A stretch of 64,000 nt of DNA. Source: Hymenobacter sediminis (GTDB lineage: Bacteria; Bacteroidota; Bacteroidia; Cytophagales; Hymenobacteraceae). The notes below the pieces were generated by a model that was not told the DNA's origin, searched no databases, and saw only the letters and a list, made by a program, of their open reading frames with translations. The stretch's first letter is position 1. Every line of letters starts with the position of its first letter. Both the position numbers and the translations under genes were made by a program. Where the stretch lies: the NCBI RefSeq assembly GCF_003231285.1, contig NZ_QKNS01000002.1, positions 124,001 to 188,000 on the forward strand, given 5' to 3'. Positions 23,616-33,053 of the stretch are shown in pieces.

Positions 23616-25709
23616 ATGAGAAAATTAGTACCCTATTTACTTGCATTCATCGTGTCGGTGTGTTGCGTCGGCCTTCACTTTGGGCAAGCACAGAACCTGG
23701 TGAAAGTAGGGGAGGTGACTACTCCGGCCTCTCCAACCGGCATAGCCCGCAAGGGCAACACACTGTACCTAGCTAATTTCGGTCTCAACACCCTAGAGGC
23801 GCTGGATATCAGCAATCCTATTACTCCGGTATCGAGAAGCGTGGTGGCCAACTCCGGTGGCCGGGCGCGTAGGGTAGTAGTAGGAGGCAATACAGCTTAC
23901 GTAGCCAATTATGGGGTAGGCACCAGCTGCTGCAGCTCCATTACAGCGTTCGGGCTGCAAACTCCCAACAACCCGGCGGCGCCTTCTATTGTCAACATTA
24001 CCGGCAATCCATTAACCATCGGGGCCAGTGAAGTAGCGGTGTGTGCTGTCACCACTAACAACAGTACGCATACCAACAATTTGCAGGTTTTCACGCCAGA
24101 CCTGACCCCCGCCGCCACGGTGGAGCTACAAGCAGTTGGTGGGCCTATCCGACCCGTTGTACAGGGCCCGCTGGCCTACGTGCAAGATGGGAGTGCCCTG
24201 AAGGTATTTGACGTGAGCAACCCGCGCCAGCCGGCGTTGCGCCATACCAGCACTACCACCTCCATCAGCGCTATTAGCGGCGCAACGGGCTATGGAACGA
24301 AGAACGGAGGGGTGCAGGTGTATGATTTAAGCACCCCCGAGGAGCCCGTGCTGTTAAGCTCCCTTCAACTATCGGCAGGAGCTGGGTCGGCGCTGTTGGC
24401 TGCTGGCCCGGGAGTGGTGTATGTGTTGTACACCGGCACGGGCTCTACTACCACCAGTACCTTGCATGTAGTTGATACCAGCAACCCTGCGGCCCCGGTG
24501 CTGCGGGGTACTGTTTCAATAACTGAAATATGCTACGACCTAGTGGCCACCGATGGCTACGCGTACGTGCTCGTTGACGGTAGATTCTTGCAGGTGTACC
24601 GCTACCAGAACGCAAACTCAGCCAGCATAACTGCCCTGACGCCTGATAACGGCAGTGTTGGCACCAGCGTGAGCATTACCGGTACCGGATTTACGGGGGC
24701 TACTGCGGTGCGCTTCAATGGGGTAGCTGCTAGCTCCTTCACGGTTGCATCAGCAACTACTATAACGGCAGTAGTGCCGGTAGGAGCTACCACGGGCCCC
24801 GTGAGCGTAACCACACCCAATGGCACGGCTACGTCCCCGACTAACTTCACCGTTACCGTAGCGGCTATTGCCAACAACAGCATCAGCGGCCCAACCCCTA
24901 GCGAGTTTTGCGGCAGTGACAACCCAGGTATCATAACCGGGCAACAGCCTACGGGTGGCGACGGCACCTTCACCTATCAGTGGCAAAGCTCACCAGACAA
25001 CATCACCTTCACCCCTGTTATCGGGGCAACCGGACAAAGCTATGACCCGCCGGTTATCAGCCAGACCACGCACTACCGGCGGCTGGTTACCTCAGCTGGC
25101 CAAGTGGCTACCAGCAACACAGTGACCCTGGCTGTACAGACGGCAGTGGCCGGCAATACTCTGGTTGCGCCTGTTCCGGCTGTCTTCACTGCCGCCGCTG
25201 ACCCTGGCATAATCATCGGTAGCCAGCCTACCGGAGGCAGCAACTCCTACAGCTACCAGTGGCAAAGCTCTCTGAACAACACTACCTTCTCCAGTATCAA
25301 CGGAGCTACGGAGCAAAGCTATGATCCGCCGGTGCTGAGTCAGACAACCTATTACCGGCGGCTAGTGACCTCCGGAGCCTGCCAGCAACTGAATATCAGC
25401 AACTCTGTTGTCATAGCTATTCAGTTGGTCACAGCTACTCAGGCAGTTGAAGCGGCTACTCACCTAGTGCTTTACCCAAATCCTGCTCATCAGAGTTTCC
25501 AGCTTGCTCTTCCTTCTGGCTCAGCGGCCAAAGCCCTTCGCGTGGAGGTGCGTAACGCGCTGGGGCAGGTAGTGATAAACTGCAACAAAGCAGTCAAGCA
25601 TAGTGATTTAAGTGCGGAAGTGGATATTCGCCGACTGGTCGCAGGTGTGTATTCTGTACAGGTTGAAGTAAACGGACAGCACTTCACAAAGCGTCTGGTT
25701 AAGGAATAG
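23616..25709 (+). CDS. T9SS-exported cell-surface protein: LVIVD-type propeller, IPT/TIG domain, two tandem repeats
   Basis: 697 residues. A signal peptide (residues 1-26) ends near GQAQ. LVIVD-like beta-propeller repeats cover about 30-325 (for example LEALDISNP, LKVFDVSNP, LHVVDTSNP). An IPT/TIG domain covers about 330-410 (ITALTPDNGSVGTSVSITG). Two tandem repeats of about 85 residues follow (YQWQSSPDN and YQWQSSLNN, each then SYDPPV and TTxYRRLVTS). A type IX secretion sorting domain starts near LVLYPNPA. It is therefore likely secreted or surface-anchored. The ATG at 23616 is chosen for the signal peptide. The function is unknown; the repeats suggest adhesion or matrix binding. Confidence 0.88.
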   Translation: MRKLVPYLLAFIVSVCCVGLHFGQAQNLVKVGEVTTPASPTGIARKGNTLYLANFGLNTLEALDISNPITPVSRSVVANSGGRARRVVVGGNTAYVANYGVGTSCCSSITAFGLQTPNNPAAPSIVNITGNPLTIGASEVAVCAVTTNNSTHTNNLQVFTPDLTPAATVELQAVGGPIRPVVQGPLAYVQDGSALKVFDVSNPRQPALRHTSTTTSISAISGATGYGTKNGGVQVYDLSTPEEPVLLSSLQLSAGAGSALLAAGPGVVYVLYTGTGSTTTSTLHVVDTSNPAAPVLRGTVSITEICYDLVATDGYAYVLVDGRFLQVYRYQNANSASITALTPDNGSVGTSVSITGTGFTGATAVRFNGVAASSFTVASATTITAVVPVGATTGPVSVTTPNGTATSPTNFTVTVAAIANNSISGPTPSEFCGSDNPGIITGQQPTGGDGTFTYQWQSSPDNITFTPVIGATGQSYDPPVISQTTHYRRLVTSAGQVATSNTVTLAVQTAVAGNTLVAPVPAVFTAAADPGIIIGSQPTGGSNSYSYQWQSSLNNTTFSSINGATEQSYDPPVLSQTTYYRRLVTSGACQQLNISNSVVIAIQLVTATQAVEAATHLVLYPNPAHQSFQLALPSGSAAKALRVEVRNALGQVVINCNKAVKHSDLSAEVDIRRLVAGVYSVQVEVNGQHFTKRLVKE

Positions 25710-25726
25710 CCAACTATATGCAGCAG

Positions 25727-25784
25727 GTGCTTTAACATAATGCCCTTTCTGCACACAGTCTGGGAGGGGATTATGTTAAAGCAC
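25727..25784 (+). terminator. Hairpin between convergent T9SS protein and photolyase genes
   Basis: GTGCTTTAACATAAT is repeated in perfect inverted order across a loop of about 28 nt, 18 nt after the T9SS-gene stop. It has no strong T-tract and may act on both strands. Confidence 0.55.
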
Positions 25785-25842
25785 AGTTGTTACGAAAATT
25801 AGTTTGCGTTCCTGCCGCGCATCTGCTCAAATTCATGCCCTT

Positions 25843-27168
25843 TTATAATGTACCCGCCGCCCGATAGGCAGTGCGCAGCGTTTCGATGGCCCGCTCCCGG
25901 GCAAACTTGTGGTCGACGATGGGTTTGGGGTAGTCGCAGGTGCCGAACTCGGGTACCCATTGCCACACGTAGGCGAAGGTAGGGTCGTACTGCTCTTGTT
26001 GGCTCTGGGGGCTGTACACCCGAAACCAGGGGGCGGCCACTACCCCGGTACCGGCCATCCACTGCCAGTTGCCCACGTTCTGGGCCATGTCGTAGTCGAG
26101 CAGCTTATCGGCAAAATACCGGTCGCCCCAGCGCCAGTCGATGAGCAGGTGCTTCACCAGAAAGCCCGCGGCGGCAATACGGGCCCGGTTGGGCATGTAG
26201 CCCGTTTGGTTTAGCTCGCGCATGCCGGCATCTACCAGGGGGTAGCCCGTACGGCCTTCGCACCAGGCCTGAAATTCTGCCTCGTTGTTGCGGTAGAGCA
26301 CTTGGCGCAGGCGCGGCTCGAAGCTTTCGGTGGCTGTGGAGGGGTAGTGCCAGAGCAGCATCATGAAGTAGTCGCGCCAGATGAGCTCGGCCAGCAGCTT
26401 GGGGTTCAGGTCGCGGGCCTGGCGCATCAGCTCCCGCACGCTCAGGGTGCCGAAGCGAAGGTGCACCGAGCGGCGGGTGCTGCTGTCCACCCGGCCCGGC
26501 GAGTCGCGGGTAAGGTGGTAGTTGCGCACCAACTCCTCGGGCGGCAGCTCGTTGGCCGGTACTTCCTGCCGAAACTCCTGGAACCCCATGCTCGTCAGGT
26601 TCGGGCGCGGCGGGGCCTGGGGCAACTGGGCCAGGTGCGGGGCGGTATATAGCTCGGCGGAGGGGTAGGGCTGTAGGTCCTCGTCGCGCAGAGCTTCTAG
26701 CCAAGCCTTGCGGTAAGCCCCAAACACCCGCGCCGGCTTCCCCGACTTGCCTAATAGCTCATTCTTAGCGAAAATGACCTGGTCCTTGAGCGCATGAAAC
26801 GCTACCCCGTGGCGGGCCGCCAACGCGGCCACGGCCGTGTCCCGCTCGGTAGCGTAGGGCTCGTAGTCCTCGTTGGTGTAGATGGCCGCTACCTCGTGCT
26901 GGGTCAGCAACTGCTCGAAAACCTCCATCGGCCGCCCGAAAAACGCGAGAAAAGTGCCGCCCTGCTGCTCAGTCTGCCGGGCCAGACGCTCTACCTCATC
27001 ATAAATAAAGGTTACGCGGGCGTCGCGGCGGGAGGGCAGCAAATCCAGAATTTCTCGGTCGTAGATGAACAAGGACACCACCGGATGCCCGCTTTGCAGG
27101 GCCGCCGCGAGGCCGGCATTATCGTGCTGGCGCAGGTCGCGCCGGTGCCAGAACAAGGTAATCGGCAT
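25843..27168 (-). CDS. phrB: Deoxyribodipyrimidine photolyase
   Basis: Repairs UV-induced pyrimidine dimers with blue light. The 441-residue protein has the N-terminal antenna domain (WHRRDLRQHDNAGLAAAL) and the FAD-binding C-terminal half. That half shows GYPLVDAGMREL, TGYMPNRAR and DYDMAQNVGNWQW, including the tryptophans of the electron-transfer chain. The length is normal for a class I photolyase. A short-chain dehydrogenase gene lies 99 nt upstream on the same strand. Confidence 0.93.
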   Translation of the reverse strand: MPITLFWHRRDLRQHDNAGLAAALQSGHPVVSLFIYDREILDLLPSRRDARVTFIYDEVERLARQTEQQGGTFLAFFGRPMEVFEQLLTQHEVAAIYTNEDYEPYATERDTAVAALAARHGVAFHALKDQVIFAKNELLGKSGKPARVFGAYRKAWLEALRDEDLQPYPSAELYTAPHLAQLPQAPPRPNLTSMGFQEFRQEVPANELPPEELVRNYHLTRDSPGRVDSSTRRSVHLRFGTLSVRELMRQARDLNPKLLAELIWRDYFMMLLWHYPSTATESFEPRLRQVLYRNNEAEFQAWCEGRTGYPLVDAGMRELNQTGYMPNRARIAAAGFLVKHLLIDWRWGDRYFADKLLDYDMAQNVGNWQWMAGTGVVAAPWFRVYSPQSQQEQYDPTFAYVWQWVPEFGTCDYPKPIVDHKFARERAIETLRTAYRAAGTL

Positions 27169-27267
27169 AGCGTTGAGCGTGATAGTAGAAGTTAAAGCGC
27201 CGGTTTGTGGCCCAGAGCACGGGTAGGAAGCGCCGGTAGAAATAACATTCTGGGCTATTCCAGAAAT

Positions 27268-27981
27268 TTATTTCAACCGCCCCATGCCGCCATCTACGGC
27301 GTGCACTTGCCCGGTGATAAAGGAGCTGTGGTCGGAGAGTAGGAAGCTCGTCATATAAGCCAGGTCCTGCGGCTCGCCGATGCGCTGCAGGGGGTGGCGC
27401 TTAGCCCCGGCTTCTACTTTTTCGGGTGTGCTGAGCAGGGCTGATGCCAAGGGCGTGTTGGTCAGGGAAGGAGCCACGGCATTGACCCGAATGCCACTGG
27501 CGGCGTACTCGGCAGCTAGGGCGCGGGTGAGGCCCTCCACGGCCGCTTTTGCCGTGGCAATGCTAGCATGGAAGGCCATGCCGGTTTCGGCGGCCACGGT
27601 GCTAAACAGCACCACGGAGGCGCCATTGGCCTTTTTTAGCCGCTTCATGGTAGCCTGCAGGATTTGCACTGCTCCCAGTACGTTCAGCTCAAAGTCGGCC
27701 CGAAAGTCATCAGCCGGAATCCGTTCGAAGGGACGCAGTTTGATGCTGCCGGGGCAGTACACTACCCCGTGCAATACCTCAGGCAAGCCATCGAGGGCAG
27801 TGCCTAAGGGCTGGGTTACATCCAGCTCTAAGAAGGTAGTGTTCAGCTCAGCAAGCTCCGGAGACAGGTGCCGCGAGGCCGTGAACAGGCTGGCGTTCAG
27901 CTTTTGAAGCAACTGAGCCGTAGCCAGCCCGATACCGGAGGAAGCCCCCACGAGGAGGATGTTTTTGTTCGCAAATTCCAT
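27268..27981 (-). CDS. Atypical short-chain dehydrogenase/reductase lacking the catalytic Tyr
   Basis: 237 residues with the NAD(P)-binding motif LLVGASSGIG at 8-17. The usual active-site YxxxK is replaced: the segment reads HASIATAKAAVEGLTRAL, with Ile at the Tyr position and the Lys kept. The IRVNAVAPSLTNTPLA segment that follows is typical of the family. The ATG at 27981 (MEFANKN) is chosen over an upstream extension. It is probably transcribed just ahead of phrB. The substrate is unknown. Confidence 0.85.
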   Translation of the reverse strand: MEFANKNILLVGASSGIGLATAQLLQKLNASLFTASRHLSPELAELNTTFLELDVTQPLGTALDGLPEVLHGVVYCPGSIKLRPFERIPADDFRADFELNVLGAVQILQATMKRLKKANGASVVLFSTVAAETGMAFHASIATAKAAVEGLTRALAAEYAASGIRVNAVAPSLTNTPLASALLSTPEKVEAGAKRHPLQRIGEPQDLAYMTSFLLSDHSSFITGQVHAVDGGMGRLK

Positions 27982-28182
27982 GCGCAGGTAGGGAGTAGAT
28001 GTTGTAGCAGAACTGAACTGTGGCATGAAGGTTTAGGAATATTTTCCTTTCTTATGGCGACAGCCACAAAAGTGCATGACAGCGAAAATTTTACTTTTAG
28101 CAAAAATTCGCTGAATATTCCAGTGTTCGTTCCGTAGCTTGCACCACGCCTTCCACTTCTACTCCTTACACCGCTTTCCACG

Positions 28183-31100
28183 ATGAACATCCGCAAACTG
28201 CTGGTCGCCAACCGGGGCGAAATTGCCATTCGCGTTATGCGCGCCGCTACCGAGTTGGGCATTACAACGGTTGCTGTTTACACTTACGAAGACCGGTACT
28301 CCCTGCACCGCTACAAAGCCGATGAAGCCTACCAGATTGGGCGCGATGATGAGCCGCTGAAGCCCTACCTCGACATCGAAGGGCTAATTCGCACGGCTAA
28401 GGAAAACGGCGTCGATGCCATTCACCCCGGCTATGGCTTCCTCTCGGAAAATGCTACCCTGGCCCGGCGCTGCCGCGAGGAAGGCATCATCTTCGTGGGG
28501 CCGCGGCCGGAAGTCATGGAAGCCCTCGGTGATAAGGTGGCGGCCAAGAAAGTGGCCGTGGAGTGCCAGGTGCCCATTATTGAAAGCAGCCAGCAAGACC
28601 TTACCGACTTTGAGGTGGCCCGCACGGAAGCCCACCGCATTGGCTACCCCGTGATGCTGAAGGCTGCGGCCGGCGGAGGGGGTAGGGGCATGCGCGTGAT
28701 TCGGGATGATGAGCAGCTGGAAAAAGGCTTCTTCGAAGCCCGCAACGAAGCCCTAAAAGCCTTCGGCGACGATACAGTGTTTTTGGAGAAGTTTGTGGAG
28801 CAGCCCAAGCACATTGAGGTGCAGCTGGTGGCCGACAACTACGGGGGGCTCACCCATCTCTACGAGCGGGACTGCTCGGTGCAGCGGCGGTACCAGAAGG
28901 TAGTGGAGGTAGCGCCCTCGCTTAACCTGCCCGACCACATGCGCCACCTCCTGTATGAGTACGCCCTACGTCTGGGCCGGGCCGTGAATTACAACAACGT
29001 GGGCACCGTGGAATTTCTGGTGAACCCCGAGCACGACCGGATTTACTTTATCGAGGTGAACCCGCGCATTCAGGTGGAGCACACGGTAACGGAAATGATT
29101 ACCGGCGTGGATTTGATTAAAACCCAACTCCACGTAGCCGATGGCCGCCGCCTCACCGACCCCGAAATTGGGCTGGGACCCGACGTAAAGCCGCCCAAAA
29201 TAGGGGTAGCCATTCAGTGCCGCATTACTACCGAAGACCCCGAGCAGGACTTCAAGCCTGACTACGGCACCATCACGGCCTACCGCTCGGCCGGCGGCTT
29301 CGGGATTCGGCTGGACCAAGGCTCGGTGTACACGGGGGTGCGGATTTCACCGTTTTTTGATTCCCTGCTGGTGAAGGTGTCGACTCAGGCGCCTACCCTG
29401 GAAGGTGCCGCCACCAAGATGGCCCGTACGCTGGATGAGTTCCGGGTGCGCGGGGTGAGCACCAACATCCAGTTCCTGCAGAACATCATTGCCCACCCCG
29501 TGTTCATGGCCGGCGAGGCCAACGTGGACTTCATCAAGGACCACCCCGAGCTGTTCAAGTTCAAAACCCGCCAGGACCGCGCCACCAAAGTCCTTAACTT
29601 CCTCGGCAACGTCATCGTGAACGGCAACCCCGATGTGAAGGGCCACGTGGACCCCAAGCGCGAGCTGCGCAAGCCCCTGCTGCCGGAAGCCGACCTGACA
29701 ACACCGCCGCCCCCCGGCACCAAGCAAAAGCTCACGGAACTCGGCCCCGACGGCTTTGCTCAGTGGTTGCGCCAGGACAAGCAGATTCACTACACCGACA
29801 CCACCCTGCGCGACGCCCACCAGAGCCTGCTGGCTACCCGCATGCGTACCTACGACATGCTGAAAGTGGCCGACCGCTACGCCCGCCAGCATCCGCAAAC
29901 CTTCTCCCTGGAGTGCTGGGGCGGTGCTACCTTCGACGTGGCCCTGCGCTTCCTGCACGAAGACCCCTGGGAGCGGCTGGCCAAGCTGCGCGCCGCCGTG
30001 CCCAATATCTTGCTCCAGATGCTGATTCGGGGGGCCAACGGCGTGGGCTACAAAGCCTACCCCGACAACCTCACCGAACGCTTCGTGCAGCAGGCCGCCG
30101 AAACCGGCATCGATGTGTTCCGCGTATTCGACTCCCTGAACTGGATGCCCGGTATGGAAGCCTGCATCGGCTTCGTGCGCAACAAGACGGACCGCCTGGC
30201 CGAAGCCGCCATCTGCTACACCGGCGACATTCTGGACCCCAAGCGCAACCAGAAGTACAACCTGGACTACTACCTGCGCTTGGCCAAGCAAATCGAGGAC
30301 GCTGGCGCCCACATCCTCTGCATCAAGGACATGGCGGGCCTGCTGAAGCCCTACGCCGCTACCGAGCTGATTACCGCCCTGCGCGACACCATCAGCCTGC
30401 CCATTCACCTGCATACCCACGACACCAGCAGCTTGCAGGCTGCTACCTACCTGAAAGCCGTGGAAGCCGGTGTGGATGTGATTGACGTGGCCCTGGGCAG
30501 CCTCTCGGGCCTCACGTCCCAGCCCAATTTCAACTCCATCGTGGAAATGCTGCGGGGGCAGGAGAGCCACCGCGAGTTTGAGCAGGAGTCGCTCAACGAG
30601 TTCAGCAACTACTGGGACACGGTGCGCGAACAGTACTACCCCTTCGAATCGGGCCTGAAGGCGGGAACCTCGGAGGTGTTTCAGCACGAAATTCCGGGCG
30701 GGCAATACTCCAACCTGCGGCCCCAGGCGGCGGCCCTGGGCTTGCTGGATAAGTTCGAAACCATCAAGCACACGTTTGCTGATGTCAACCAGCTCTTCGG
30801 CGACATTGTGAAGGTGACGCCTTCTTCGAAGGTGGTCGGCGACATGGCCCTGTTCCTAGTCTCCAACAACCTGACCACGGCCGATGTGCTGGAAAAAGGC
30901 CCCACGCTGAACTTCCCCGAATCGGTGCGGGAACTGTTCCGCGGCGACATTGGGCAGCCCGAAGGTGGCTGGCCCCAAGAGGTGCAGAAGGCCATTCTGA
31001 AAGACGAGCAGCCCTTTACTGACCGGCCCAACGAGCACCTCGCACCAATCAACTTCGACCAGGAATGGCAGCGGTTCGAGGAGAAATTCGGGCAGCGCGG

Positions 31101-31632
31101 CAAGTTCACCGATGTGCTTTCCTGGCTCCTCTACCCCAAGGTGTTCGAGCAATACTGGCAGCACCAGCAGCAGTACGGCGACGTATCGGTGGTGCCTACC
31201 CCGGTGTTCTTCTACGGCCTGCAGCTGGGCGAGGAAACCATCATCAACATTGCCCGCGGCAAGAGCATTATTGTGGGGTTGCAGAGCGTGGGGCCGGTAA
31301 ACGAAGACGGCTGCCGCACCCTGTTTTTTACCCTCAACGGCCAGGGCCGCAACCTGGAAATCCGCGACAGCTCGGTAGAGGTGAAGAAGGTGCAGAACCC
31401 GAAAATCGACAAGGCCAACCAGAAGCAGATCGGGGCTCCTTTGCAAGGCCTGCTCTCCAAGGTGCTGGTCGAGTCGGGGCAGGAGGTGCGCAAGAACTCG
31501 CCCTTGTTCATCATCGAAGCCATGAAGATGGAAACCACTATCACGGCCCAGGATGACACCACCGTGCAGGCCGTAAACCTCCCCGAAGGTACCCTGGTGA
31601 ATGCCGACGATTTGGTGCTGACCCTGGGGTAG
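28183..31632 (+). CDS. pyc: Pyruvate carboxylase
   Basis: Biotin enzyme that carboxylates pyruvate to oxaloacetate to refill the TCA cycle. The 1149-residue single chain carries all parts in order. Biotin carboxylase covers about 1-450 (VANRGEIAIRV, GGGGRGMRV, EVNPRIQVEHTVTE). The carboxyltransferase barrel starts near 530 (DTTLRDAHQSLLATRMRT) and runs through the metal-binding HLHTHDT. A tetramerisation region follows, then the biotinyl domain with Lys1115 in EAMKMET. It stands alone, divergent from the SDR gene. Confidence 0.96.
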   Translation: MNIRKLLVANRGEIAIRVMRAATELGITTVAVYTYEDRYSLHRYKADEAYQIGRDDEPLKPYLDIEGLIRTAKENGVDAIHPGYGFLSENATLARRCREEGIIFVGPRPEVMEALGDKVAAKKVAVECQVPIIESSQQDLTDFEVARTEAHRIGYPVMLKAAAGGGGRGMRVIRDDEQLEKGFFEARNEALKAFGDDTVFLEKFVEQPKHIEVQLVADNYGGLTHLYERDCSVQRRYQKVVEVAPSLNLPDHMRHLLYEYALRLGRAVNYNNVGTVEFLVNPEHDRIYFIEVNPRIQVEHTVTEMITGVDLIKTQLHVADGRRLTDPEIGLGPDVKPPKIGVAIQCRITTEDPEQDFKPDYGTITAYRSAGGFGIRLDQGSVYTGVRISPFFDSLLVKVSTQAPTLEGAATKMARTLDEFRVRGVSTNIQFLQNIIAHPVFMAGEANVDFIKDHPELFKFKTRQDRATKVLNFLGNVIVNGNPDVKGHVDPKRELRKPLLPEADLTTPPPPGTKQKLTELGPDGFAQWLRQDKQIHYTDTTLRDAHQSLLATRMRTYDMLKVADRYARQHPQTFSLECWGGATFDVALRFLHEDPWERLAKLRAAVPNILLQMLIRGANGVGYKAYPDNLTERFVQQAAETGIDVFRVFDSLNWMPGMEACIGFVRNKTDRLAEAAICYTGDILDPKRNQKYNLDYYLRLAKQIEDAGAHILCIKDMAGLLKPYAATELITALRDTISLPIHLHTHDTSSLQAATYLKAVEAGVDVIDVALGSLSGLTSQPNFNSIVEMLRGQESHREFEQESLNEFSNYWDTVREQYYPFESGLKAGTSEVFQHEIPGGQYSNLRPQAAALGLLDKFETIKHTFADVNQLFGDIVKVTPSSKVVGDMALFLVSNNLTTADVLEKGPTLNFPESVRELFRGDIGQPEGGWPQEVQKAILKDEQPFTDRPNEHLAPINFDQEWQRFEEKFGQRGKFTDVLSWLLYPKVFEQYWQHQQQYGDVSVVPTPVFFYGLQLGEETIINIARGKSIIVGLQSVGPVNEDGCRTLFFTLNGQGRNLEIRDSSVEVKKVQNPKIDKANQKQIGAPLQGLLSKVLVESGQEVRKNSPLFIIEAMKMETTITAQDDTTVQAVNLPEGTLVNADDLVLTLG

Positions 31633-31690
31633 AGGGAGGTTACAGAAAATCAGTAGATTGGAGGAAAGAATTTATTCTCTTATTTCATCC

Positions 31691-32434
31691 ATGTCCTTTC
31701 GCTTTTCTACAATATTGCTGGCGCTGGCATTGCCCATGGCCGCCGTTGAAACGGCATATGCCCAACAACCTCATATTGAGCAGGTAGGAGCTGCGGCTCA
31801 GGCTAACCTCAATGCCCTGGTCAATGGCTCGCCTACCGTGGTGCCGCGTGGCTCGTTGGAGCCCACCAAAGGCTCGCCGTATGCTGATAACCGCTGGCTT
31901 CCGGCCCGGCTGCGCATGACCAACAATGTGCCGCTGGCACCCGTGCCGCTGAAGTATGACGTGCTCAACCAGCGCCTGCTCATGCGCCCCATTAACCGCC
32001 CCAACGATTCGTTGCAGCTAAACGACCGTCTGCTGGCCGGTTTTGAACTAGAGGAGCCTGCCCTTACGGCCACGGGTACCCGCAAACGAGTATTTCGTCG
32101 CTTCAATGAAGCGCCCGTGCCAACGCAACGGGCTGAGTATGTAGAGGTGCTGCATGAAGGCAAATACGCGCTGCTGAAGCGCTACGCCAAGTCCTTGCGC
32201 AAAGCCGATTTCCAGGGTGCCTATAGCACCGACCGGCGCTACGATGAAATAGAGGACAAGCCCACGTACTATCTGCGCCGCCCCAATGGTTCCGTGGAGC
32301 CTGTAAAGCTGACGCTTAAGGCCTTGCAGGCGGCGGCTCCCGAACTAGCCAGCGCCCTGAAAGCTGCTCCCAAGTCTTCTTCGGCAAAAACCGATGCCGA
32401 GTGGGGAGCCGTTTTCGCGGCGGCTGATAAATAG
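31691..32434 (+). CDS. Exported protein of unknown function
   Basis: 247 residues with a clear signal peptide (1-25, ending near TAYAQ). The mature part shows no recognised domain. It contains PLKYDVLNQRLLMRP and FRRFNEAPVPTQRAEYVEVL and ends in an Ala/Ser/Lys-rich tail. The pattern resembles Bacteroidota periplasmic proteins that carry a conserved KYDVxxxxL segment. The ATG at 31691 places the signal peptide correctly. It is followed by a strong bidirectional terminator. Confidence 0.7.
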   Translation: MSFRFSTILLALALPMAAVETAYAQQPHIEQVGAAAQANLNALVNGSPTVVPRGSLEPTKGSPYADNRWLPARLRMTNNVPLAPVPLKYDVLNQRLLMRPINRPNDSLQLNDRLLAGFELEEPALTATGTRKRVFRRFNEAPVPTQRAEYVEVLHEGKYALLKRYAKSLRKADFQGAYSTDRRYDEIEDKPTYYLRRPNGSVEPVKLTLKALQAAAPELASALKAAPKSSSAKTDAEWGAVFAAADK

Positions 32435-32449
32435 CCTTTGGGTAAAAGC

Positions 32450-32498
32450 AAAGCCTTTGAGGGCTGCCGCAACTGCTGCGGCAGCCCTCAAAGGCTTT
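32450..32498. terminator. Bidirectional terminator
   Basis: A perfect stem of about 22 bp (AAAGCCTTTGAGGGCTGCCG and two more bases against their complement) with a 5-nt loop, followed by T6 on the plus strand. It lies 15 nt after the plus-strand gene and directly after the stop of the convergent META lipoprotein gene, so it probably serves both. Confidence 0.85.
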
Positions 32499-32499
32499 T

Positions 32500-32976
32500 T
32501 TATTGCTTCTGGGCTTGCAAAGTGGCCAGAGGGGTAGCCGTCGATTCTCCTTGTAGATACAGGGTGTCGGCGCTGATGCGGTAACGGCGGGAGTTACGAA
32601 GGGCCGAGAGGAAAGCCGTTTCGGTGGTTAAATCGGGGCAGGCCATTCTGGTTGAAAGCAGCGCCCCAAACTGCAGTTGGTCTGCGCCGGACAACGTGAA
32701 GCTACCGCGGAAACGATTACAGCCAGCCTGGCCCTCCGCCGAATCTTCCGTGGGGTTCAACTGCAGATAGATCTGCTTTTCTGGGGTTGCTGCAATAGGC
32801 TGGCCTTCAAGCTGAAGCAGATTCCAGTGCGTGCCGCGCAATGCAGCTATAGAAGTGCCGCTAGGGTTGGCCGTTGCGGCGGGGGTAGGCGAAGTGGGTG
32901 ACATTTTGGATTGGCAGGAAGGCAGCAGCAGGCTGAAGCTACCAAGCAGGGCAATACATACAACTGAACTACGCAT
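32500..32976 (-). CDS. META-domain lipoprotein
   Basis: 158 residues. A lipoprotein signal ends at LLPSC (Cys near residue 21), then a Pro/Ser/Thr linker. The META/HslJ-type domain shows LRGTHWNLLQLEGQPI, AGCNRFRGSF and FGALLSTRMACPD. Such proteins are envelope-associated; HslJ is linked to novobiocin tolerance in E. coli. The role here is unknown. The ATG at 32976 is chosen for the lipobox. It is divergent from the M28 peptidase gene, 77 nt apart. Confidence 0.85.
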   Translation of the reverse strand: MRSSVVCIALLGSFSLLLPSCQSKMSPTSPTPAATANPSGTSIAALRGTHWNLLQLEGQPIAATPEKQIYLQLNPTEDSAEGQAGCNRFRGSFTLSGADQLQFGALLSTRMACPDLTTETAFLSALRNSRRYRISADTLYLQGESTATPLATLQAQKQ

Positions 32977-33053
32977 GAATATTTTAATGAGAAGCTGAAG
33001 AGTAGGTGGTGAAGGGGTAACGGTGGTTGAAGCAAAAATGGCTACTTTGGGCC

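Noticed and set aside
29347..30771. 474-codon frame antisense to pyruvate carboxylase
   Set aside because: It lies wholly inside pyc, which is unambiguous. The antisense text is Gly/Val/His/Gln-rich as typical of mirror frames of GC-rich genes.
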